64,000 bases of DNA from Armigeres subalbatus (lineage: Eukaryota; Arthropoda; Insecta; Diptera; Culicidae), in the NCBI RefSeq assembly GCF_024139115.2, contig NC_085139.1, positions 106,245,935-106,309,934 on the forward strand, given 5' to 3'. The notes below the pieces were generated by a model, which did no database searches, was not told the DNA's origin, and was given only the letters and a program-made list of their open reading frames with translations. Numbering within the stretch: the first letter of the stretch is position 1; each line of letters opens with the position of its first letter. Shown in pieces: positions 56,921 through 64,000 of this stretch. The translations under genes and the position numbers were made by a program.

Positions 56921-58560
56921 AAAAGATCATTGAACGGAATTTCTAAGTCGATTTAAGCCAAATCGCGTTAAGTCGAATTAAACGTATATCCGAAATTGTT
57001 ATCAGGTCTAAAATGGTTTGTGCACAAATGACCAGAATCAGTAAAATTGCACAAAGAATCAACTGAGTTATAGATTGGGATTGTTCAAGCATTCTCAGTG
57101 TGCAAGTGTAGCATACCATATTACCATTATTTTAATAAACCCCATAACCATAAACAGAACAATCACATACCAAGCCATCCTAGCACCGAATCAATCATCG
57201 AGCATAGAGATGCATGCTATGCAATTTAAAACGGCACATATGGAAGTCATTCACCATCAAGCTACATTGCTCTATCGCCTCTTTCTCTACCTCCGCTTGT
57301 GAGGTCCGGAGCCGATAGCATGTAGTTCGAAGGAATCAAATTACAAAGCCAAGCCAAATTGACTACGGCAATAACCGATATTGCTGAGGGCGCAAGGATG
57401 AGCACTTTGGGTTTATTTGTCACTCCCGTTGTCTCACACGACGCAACAAGTTACCTCCTATCATTGTAAACATATAAATATCAGTAATTCAATAAAGAAG
57501 GTCAGACCAATTCTGACTTTTGAGCTCGACGCTTCTGGGTCCAACCCTTAAGCCATTCGACAACTCAAAGAAACTGTTTTCTCTTGCGACCCAACTGGTG
57601 GACACCAGTATGGCCATCGCATGCCTTTAGAGAAAGCCCCTGAGGTCTAGTAATGTATTTATGGTCTAACATCGTGGTGTATAAACAAGTAGTTTATACA
57701 AGATTCAATGATTCAAATATTCCAATGATCAATAACGACGCCAGCCACGTCCTTAAAGTCAGTTAGGAAGAGGGAAGGAATATTAGTAGGGGATTTTTGC
57801 TATTCGAAGACCGTGTTTACCTCTGCGTCTCCACAAAAACCAAAGGAAGGACTATCAGTTAGTCGGTAAGCAACGTTGGATCTGGATTCACTCTGATAAG
57901 TGATGCGACCATGTAATTTTTTAACACAAAGCAGAACAAAATAACTACCTGCACACTGAGCAGGAACACGATCAAATGCGTATCCATTGATTTACTTCTC
58001 GACCCCACAAAGCACAACGAATCCAGATCGTTCGAAGTGTCGATGAACCGAGCATGAACACTCCTCACCATTATTGATACCGTTTCTGGTACGGCCTCTT
58101 GCCCTCGAGGAATCGTCGACAAGTCCTAGAAGAGAAACCGTCCTAAATCCCAGACTACTGGTCTATAGCCAAAAGTAGTCAACGGGTGGGCACGCAAGGC
58201 CTCTTTTATTCCTCGAGTCCCAGGATCGATAGAGGTAATAAGGAGGTTTTCGGACTTGGTCAACAAAGAAATTCGGAGTTAGTTTTAGAATTTATATTCA
58301 CATACGACATGGATCTGTAGTTGAACAGTCAGTCGATCCCGCCGGGCGGCAGAGGGAGAAGGATGAACAGCACCAGTTACGCAGTCGGTCGGTTGGAGCC
58401 GAACGGGTAGGGCGGCTCGTCGGCGACGTGGGGTGGCGCGATGCGATAGACCGGTTGAAGCGGGTCACTGCGACAGTAACGACGATGAATAGGTGGCAGT
58501 TGCGCCAGTAACACTCAATCGCGTCTTGTAGGGAGGGATAATCATTCACCGATTAAGGGC
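56920..58560. other. Myosin intron DNA, partly LTR-like, no gene
   Basis: 57080-57560 has LTR-like traits: CACATATAAATATCAG-type TATA sequence near 57470, AATAAAG at 57491 and pyrimidine-rich ends. No second copy or duplication was found, so this is only a suggestion. 57860-58560 contains a GC-rich patch (58330-58530) with no recognised protein. Confidence 0.3.
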
Positions 58561-58561
58561 C

Positions 58562-59462
58562 TTACCTGGAAATAAGTACCCTGTCATTTAAACCTAATTT
58601 ATCAAATTTAGCAATAGCTATTTCGTGGTTCATTTTGTCGAAAGCTGCTGACAAGTCTGTGTAGATGGCGTCTACCTGTTGACCTTTTTCCATTTCACGT
58701 ATGATGAACGAAATGTACGATGACAAGTTGGCGGTGGTAGAACGTTTGGGTACAAAACCATGTTGATTGGGCGAAACATAATGTGCGCAAATATGTACAA
58801 GTTCATCGAGTACGATGAGCTCAAACAGTTTAGATACAGCATTCAGTGCAACGATCCTGCGGTAATTATCGACACTCTGTTCACAGCCTTTCTTATGCAC
58901 GGGAAACACATATGACTGTTTCCAACTGTTCGGGAAAACTCCGGTTGTCAGGGACTTATTGAAGACTGTAGCTAACGGTAACACTAATGCTGATGAGAAT
59001 CTTTTCAATAGAAGCGATGGAATACAATCTGGACCAGGTCCGGTAGATGATTTCAATCGCTCGGATACCGTGTCCAGTGTAACGTTGAAGCTATGCCCGA
59101 GATTTGACAGTTGAGGAACATTAATTTTGGCAGCATCGATTGCAGAAGCGGGAGTTGCTTCATCGGAGAACACGCTACTAAACTGGGAATGAAACAAATC
59201 AGCTATTGCCATGATAGTACTGGCTTCCAAAATACCGTTTGATTGTCGATGGCAGACCTGTCTGCTTCCGTTGGTCGTTCACGTAGTTCCAAAAACTTTT
59301 AGGGTCGGACTTAAGGCAATCTTGAATGTTGATTTGATGGGCAGCATATAATTGATCATTGAGCCAGGAATAATTTTCCTTAGCTTCGAGATTTGCAACT
59401 CTGGTTTCGTCGGTGCGATACTTGCTGTGTTTCTTAAGAGCGGCTCTTTTCAACCTTTTCAA
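58562..59462 (-). pseudogene. Reverse transcriptase of the CR1/L2-like LINE, truncated
   Basis: Two overlapping frames (59462-59199 and 59230-58562) carry DPKSFWNYVNDQRKQTGLPS, then LKSSTGPGPDCIPSLLLK, KKGCEQSVDNYRRIVALNAV, SPNQHGFVPKRSTTANL and VDAIYTDLSAAFDKMNHEIA. The protein stops at 58562, before the GVPQGS and FADD motifs, where unrelated DNA begins. A deletion removed the 3' half of the element. Confidence 0.82.
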
Positions 59463-59467
59463 ACTTT

Positions 59468-60361
59468 TCAGATGGGATTCATTGGTTCACGGCGAATAAT
59501 CTTCGGAATGAATTCATTAATAGCATAGACTAGAACGTTCGACAATGATGAAGCAGCTTGATTGGCATCCGCGCCGTGTAGCATCTCTGTCCAGTTCAAG
59601 TTCTGTAGAAAGTCATTCATGCTATTGAAGTCAGCCTTACGGAAGTCATGATAGCTACTGTTGAAGGTGTTCTTGAACCGCAGTTGAGTACTGGCATCCA
59701 GTGATATAAGCAGAGGGGGATGATGTCTGCATTCTTTCACGAGTGGGGAAGGTGCACGCATGACGGCACAAGTGCGCCACAGATCTTCACTGGCAAAACA
59801 CAAATCCAGCGCCCGATTGTTGCAATTTAGCACTGCATTTAGTTGTTTGAGTCCCGCTGTGTCATTTGCACCAATGAGTGTTCGAGATGACATTGGCATT
59901 GTGCTGTTTGATGGATTCGGAAAATGAGTGCCATTCGAGTCACATTGCCAGACAATATCGCGAAGGTTGAAATCACCCAATATAATTATGTTATCATAGG
60001 CTTCCATTTGAGATACAATCCAGTCCAACGAGGCCAGATGCATGTCAATTAGTGCATCGTTACTCATCATGTCTGGAGGAGTATAGATCACACACATGTA
60101 GATTGTGTTGTCTTGACCAGTAATTGCAACCCACAATTGTTCAACAGCAAAGCATTCTGGAGGATTCAAAATGCGAGATTTGATGCTAGAGCGAACAGCA
60201 AGTAAAACGCCACCACCGGTGCTTTTGCGACTATTTGAAGATGAGCGATCTTGGCGATACACAGTGAAAGTGTTGTCGAAAAGCTGACTGGAAGAAGTAT
60301 TTCCATTCAGCCATGTTTCGGAAAAAGCATAGACATCATAAGAAGCATCGCTAACAGCCAA
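59468..60361 (-). pseudogene. Endonuclease of the CR1/L2-like LINE
   Basis: A 297-residue frame shows YDVYAFSETWLNGNTSS, GGGVLLAVRS, WVAITGQDNTIYMCVIYTPP, the catalytic NIIILGDFNLRDIVW, then LDLCFASEDL and KECRHHPPLLIS. The last catalytic SDH is altered to RHH, so target nicking would probably fail. The N-terminal N/E strand (NVGGINS type) seems to lie just upstream at about 60400 in another frame. Confidence 0.8.
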
Positions 60362-60556
60362 CTTATAATTCGCGATCGAGCTGTTGATGCCTCCGACATT
60401 TTGGTAGTAGATGAGGACAGGCGAAGAGATGATTGCAGCCGATGTTGCATTCGGATCATTGCTCCGACGACAACTGGAATTAATATTTTTTACTGCAAGA
60501 GTGCTGTTCGAACTGTTTGTGTACTTGCCTGTGTGCTGAGTTTGGAAGCCTCTTTT

Positions 60557-62453
60557 TCATTTCTCGAACACAGGACCGGGATGACTGTCGGACGCTGGTT
60601 GGAAAGGCTCGACTGTGACGAGGGAATATGGGGCTTCCATGCGGCTTACAGGCGTGCATCCCGGTGTTGGAAAAGTGGCAGATGGTTGTTGTGAGCTTTG
60701 GGCAGTAATTTCATCAGAGCAGATGTTGTTCGAATAATGTTGGTACTTGCCTGAATGCATAGGCTGGAAGACCCCTACACCAAACCCATACACAGGACCA
60801 GGACGACTGATGAACGCTGGATGCATGGTCTCGACCGTGATGGGGGCTTCGGGGCTTCCAATGTGCTAGGTGTTATTGTGCGTCCTGGGTGTTGAGTGGG
60901 TCCGATGACATGTACATTGGGCTGATTCGGATCGTCCGGCGAAAGATGTGAAACATGTTTGCACTGAGAGTTGGAATTACAATTCAAAAACGGTGAAGCA
61001 CAGACAAACAGACATAACACTCGTCAAATTTACATCGTTCACTGATTTACTGGTCAATTCAAATAATTATTATTTGGCCAATCGATCACTAGTGGCGCGC
61101 ACATCGGATTCGCTCGAGTTCGACGTTTGCTCACTATCGCCATCTGGTTCGTGATTTGCCCAACTAACTGAAATCAACAGATATCGTTAGTGTTTAAACG
61201 ACGATGAATTTGATGAGTGAATGTTTAATGTGTTATGTCTGTTTGTCTGTGGGTGAAGTATCTTCCGCGGCTTCGGCGAGACATATACCACTGTAAAACT
61301 TACCTGATGAAACAGGAAGTTCGGCCGAGTGGCATGTATGAAGCAACTTGAGGTGAACAGGTTGAGCAAAATCATTTTCCGAAAGACTTGCATTTCGACT
61401 TATTTTGTAGACGGTTATTGGATTACTGGGAGTCGTACCAGTGAGCCGTTTTTTGGATTTGGTTCAAACTCTCGTACAGTAATCCCTTCCAGCCAATAGA
61501 AGGAATCGCCAACAACATTTGAAACAGTTTTGCAGACAGTCACTTTGAAGGATACAAAGGACAAGTCATCAACGTTCTTGCCACGGGGGAGCTTTCACCA
61601 TGGTTGGGTCGATGTTCGATATTTCTGCTACATACTGTTTAACTTCTTCTTCATTTTGGTCGGGCGAGAAAGGTGTCACGTAAAAGGATTCAAAATCTAT
61701 GGTAGACTGCAAAACGTTTGCTACTTTCAATGGGATTGAACTTTGTTTGTCACGACGATTAGCTAACTGGTCTTCATTCTTGTCGGATTGTGTTAATCTT
61801 CTAGTGGTCTGTTGACGAGATGTTTTGTTGCTTGCTGTGTTCGCGCCCTTGTCAAATACAGCCGGTGTTGAAATATTGAAGCAAGGGTTGGTTTTATTGT
61901 TTCCGGAGTCAATTCGATTTGTGACGATTTGCACACGTTTGTTTGACCCCACCAAAAACTTATCCGGAACTTGTGCAAGAGAACTGTTTACCTCATCCAA
62001 GACTTCGAAAAACGACGTGTCGTCACAAAACCTGGAGCGGTTAATAGGGTCTTCAGCAGTGTCGTCTAAATTTAGCTCATCAATGCATCGCGAAAATGAG
62101 GTCTGATGTAACGAGTTATTGGTCGGCCTAGATTGTGGTTGAGCTCCAAACATTGATCGATTGATTTTTCGGAGATTTTTGCCATAGTTCCCTAGGCAAG
62201 TATCCATCGAATCTGTGCGAATGAGCAATTATCGTAATGCCCGCATGATGATTTTCTCACGGTCATACACGGCTGGTTCAAAGTTCAAGCGGCATGAATC
62301 GCAAAACCAAAACAGACCAGTTTTTGCACATCAAGATGCAAAATTTGATTTGGACAGTCCCACACAAGCGAAATGGAATGTCCTTCCGCATGATCCGCAA
62401 TTAATTGCTCGACTTGAATCTAGAGGACTTGAGCATAGTTGACATGATTCCAT
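60557..62453 (-). pseudogene. ORF1 of the CR1/L2-like LINE (PHD-like finger), broken
   Basis: The start MESCQLCSSPLDSSRAINCG continues SCGRTFHFACVGLSKSN, a C-x2-C ... C-x2-C ... H-x3-C zinc finger of PHD type. After a frame change, 62228-61569 encodes a polar 219-residue stretch (SFSRCIDELNLDDTAEDPIN and FFEVLDEVNSSLAQVP). Further pieces without clear domain reach 60557. ORF1 of this group binds element RNA or chromatin; the latter is inference from the finger. Confidence 0.6.
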
Positions 62454-62599
62454 CGTTTCAATTTTTTTTGCCGTATACTGTACCGTATGCAAAAGCTCTC
62501 CAGTGTAAGGAGGTGATATTATGTACCATATTATGTACCACATTGATCAAAATTCTCGAACGGTGGGTGCAGTTGACCTCCTCAAACGTCAAATCAGAG

Positions 62600-62870
62600 A
62601 CTAACCCGCAGGAAAGCTGGCGGCCATTACCGATCGCGGAAAACTGGATAGCCGCTCGAAACGGGAACTACAGCTGGTAAACGAGGTTCGTTGGCAGGTT
62701 ATTGAAGGGCGTTCCTCAACGAGTAGCTAGTTTGGGCTTACAGTGGCCGCTCGAAACGGGAACCCAAAACTGGTGGCCAAGATTCAGTGGTCGATTACGG
62801 GATGTCACCTCTCTAAACGAGTAGCTGGTTCGTGCTTGCAATGGCCGCTCGAGAGCGGAGGACGGAGTAG
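62600..62870 (-). repeat. Three tandem ~95-bp monomers in the LINE leader
   Basis: 'gccgctcgaaacgggaac' occurs at about 62652 and 62747, and 'gccgctcgagagcgg' at about 62842. 'caacgagtagct' and 'aaacgagtagct' mark the same place in successive units. The spacing is about 95 bp. Tandem 5' monomers act as promoters in some LINEs (mouse L1), so a promoter role is a reasonable guess. Confidence 0.6.
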
Positions 62871-63049
62871 GCTGCACGGCTATTTGGTAGGGCGATGACT
62901 GAACGGGTACAATCATAATGGCGGCTACGGCGACCGACGCCGTTCCGGTTTCGGTAACCGACTTGGTCCGGAGACTAGAGCTGAAGTCTTCCTCGTACAA
63001 AAACTGCTGCACTATCTCGGTACTACCACGTTATCGGTCCAGTATCAAA

Positions 63050-63113
63050 GGGGCCCTCCTTAACCGTGCGGTAAGACGCACGGCTACAAAGCAAGACCAT
63101 GCTGAGGGTGCTG
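63050..63113 (+). mobile_element. Feilai-like SINE, 5' head fragment
   Basis: GGGGCCCTCCTTAACCGTGC, then GGTAAGACGCACGGCTACAA and AGCAAGACCATGCTGAGGGT match the first 64 bp of the SINEs at 33978 and 37153. The B box and body are missing; the sequence changes at GCTGGTTTTGG. Confidence 0.75.
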
Positions 63114-64000
63114 GTTTTGGACGACAGAAACGACGCGCAGCACTAACACACGATCCTCTAAGCATTAATCAATTACCCATGCCCGGTGGCATATCCAAAT
63201 AATGGAGGATCGCGCTTTGAACGATTGGAACGACACGCAGCACTCAGCAGTTATTTACCCGATGCACATAGGAGTACGCAGTGTAAAAGCGTGGCCAAAA
63301 CTATGCTAATCATTTTGTCGGCTGTAAATGCATTCAATTAACAGCCAAAGCGTATTTTTTTGTTTTTGTGCTCTTTGTATTAAACTAGTAGTGAAGTATG
63401 ACCACCGGCGGCGTCAGTTGTTGTTATTAGGTAGAGCACCACTGGGCGTAAGAACGCTGCCTTTGGAAACTACAGCGTGCTTGCGACGAGTGGTGTCCTC
63501 TTCTGACTCTGTCATTGATTATGATTTTTATGTTAATTTTCATTTTTGAATTATTACTTACTAAGATTTCCGAAGATTTGTTTGTTTGTTCACTTCGACC
63601 ATATAAATTTGTCATCGGATAATGTTAAAGTCCCTGGATAATGTATTGATATTACAATCAATGGAGCAGATCAGATAAATTCGTTGCACTTCAGCCGCTT
63701 TATTTCTTAACAACCTTTTACATCCGAAAAATGCGTATGCTTTTCATCAAAATCTAACTCTTCTTTGAAAGCGAACCATTTTATGAGCTTTGTCGCTAAA
63801 ATTATAAATATTTATTTTTTTCGCCTAGCTTCTCTTAGAAAAATTCACTATATTCAAATAAAAACAACTCACGATTGCGTGAGGATGCGTGAAATGTTTT
63901 TCATGGAGCTTATTGAGGAAACTCCAATCTTTCCAACGTTGACAATTTTGTTGCTTGATCGGACTTGGAACCTAATTAAAAGTTTAATTTTGTAAAGCAT
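63114..64000. other. Intron or intergenic DNA, nothing firm
   Basis: A direct repeat of about 30 bp ('gacgacagaaacgacgcgca' near 63120, 'acgattggaacgacacgcag' near 63218) is present. A 76-codon frame at 63765-63995 has no domain. No myosin exon is recognised. Confidence 0.4.

Larger units (their letters stand above)
58562..62453 (-). mobile_element. CR1/L2-like non-LTR retrotransposon, defective
   Basis: Minus strand. ORF1 starts at 62453 with a PHD-like zinc finger; ORF2 has an endonuclease (60361-59468) and a reverse transcriptase cut short at 58562. The leader (about 62900-62454) has tandem repeats. A PHD-type finger in ORF1 and the reverse transcriptase signature QHGF.PKRSTTANL and IYTDLSAAFD fit CR1/L2-type elements. 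It sits in the myosin intron in opposite sense. Confidence 0.82.

Noticed and set aside
57080..57560. Solo LTR in the myosin intron
   Set aside because: TATA-like and AATAAA motifs are suggestive, but no target duplication, no TG...CA ends that could be fixed and no second copy in the window.

Overview
The window looks like a transposon-rich chromosome segment of a culicine (Aedes-type) mosquito. The evidence is animal genes with 60-70 nt introns, a tRNA-derived SINE that matches the Aedes Feilai type as I remember it, several mosquito-type non-LTR retrotransposon groups, and very many short inverted-repeat elements. Nothing bacterial or viral was seen. Species is not resolvable by reading alone.

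Only three host loci are supported. (1) 5695-6916, plus strand: the last three exons of the CCR4/CNOT6-type mRNA deadenylase, with its nuclease catalytic motifs and a 3' UTR to about 7.7 kb; the upstream leucine-rich exons are not in the window. (2) 16099-16622, minus strand: a complete two-exon gene for mitochondrial ribosomal protein S24. (3) 55757-56542, plus strand: the first two coding exons of an unconventional, class I-like myosin; the rest lies beyond 64 kb or is not recognisable.

The rest is mostly mobile and repeated DNA. 0.5-2.7 kb: a MITE, a 9-bp repeat, a 1.1 kb minisatellite whose unit flips strand half-way, and a hairpin. 2.7-5.5 kb: an RTE-like LINE (minus) with its reverse-transcriptase core deleted. 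10.1-13.4 kb: a TIR element that carries nested inverted repeats and about 11 copies of a 166-bp unit; a one-unit relative sits at 45.8-46.2 kb. 13.8-18 kb: TA-targeting MITEs around mRpS24. 18.27-23.19 kb: a very young LTR element (two 542-bp LTRs that look identical, 5-bp target duplication, polypurine tract) whose interior is satellite-like and has no gag-pol; it sits inside an older TIR element. 24.2-27.6 kb: another TA element, a decayed DUF7869-like remnant and a 170-bp-arm foldback. 27.9-33.8 kb: a nearly full-length I-group LINE with 15-bp target duplications, ruined by frameshifts. 34-43 kb: Feilai-like SINEs, a TAA-flanked MITE, two copies of an 8-bp-duplicating MITE, a 2.0 kb TTGTC-rich element inside a LINE, and a hAT-like element inside a long-armed element. 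43.2-49.5 kb: an RTE LINE broken by a Jockey LINE, itself broken by a 3.2 kb TIR element that carries further insertions. 50-55 kb: a tRNA-like sequence, an unclassified GC-rich block and a third RTE LINE. 56.6-64 kb: myosin intron sequence with a GGCCGAAA minisatellite and a CR1/L2-like LINE.

The host genes do not form a functional unit. The story of the window is repeated nested insertion, so element order gives relative ages. The two most unusual objects are the LTR element with a satellite interior and the 166-bp array housed inside a TIR element.
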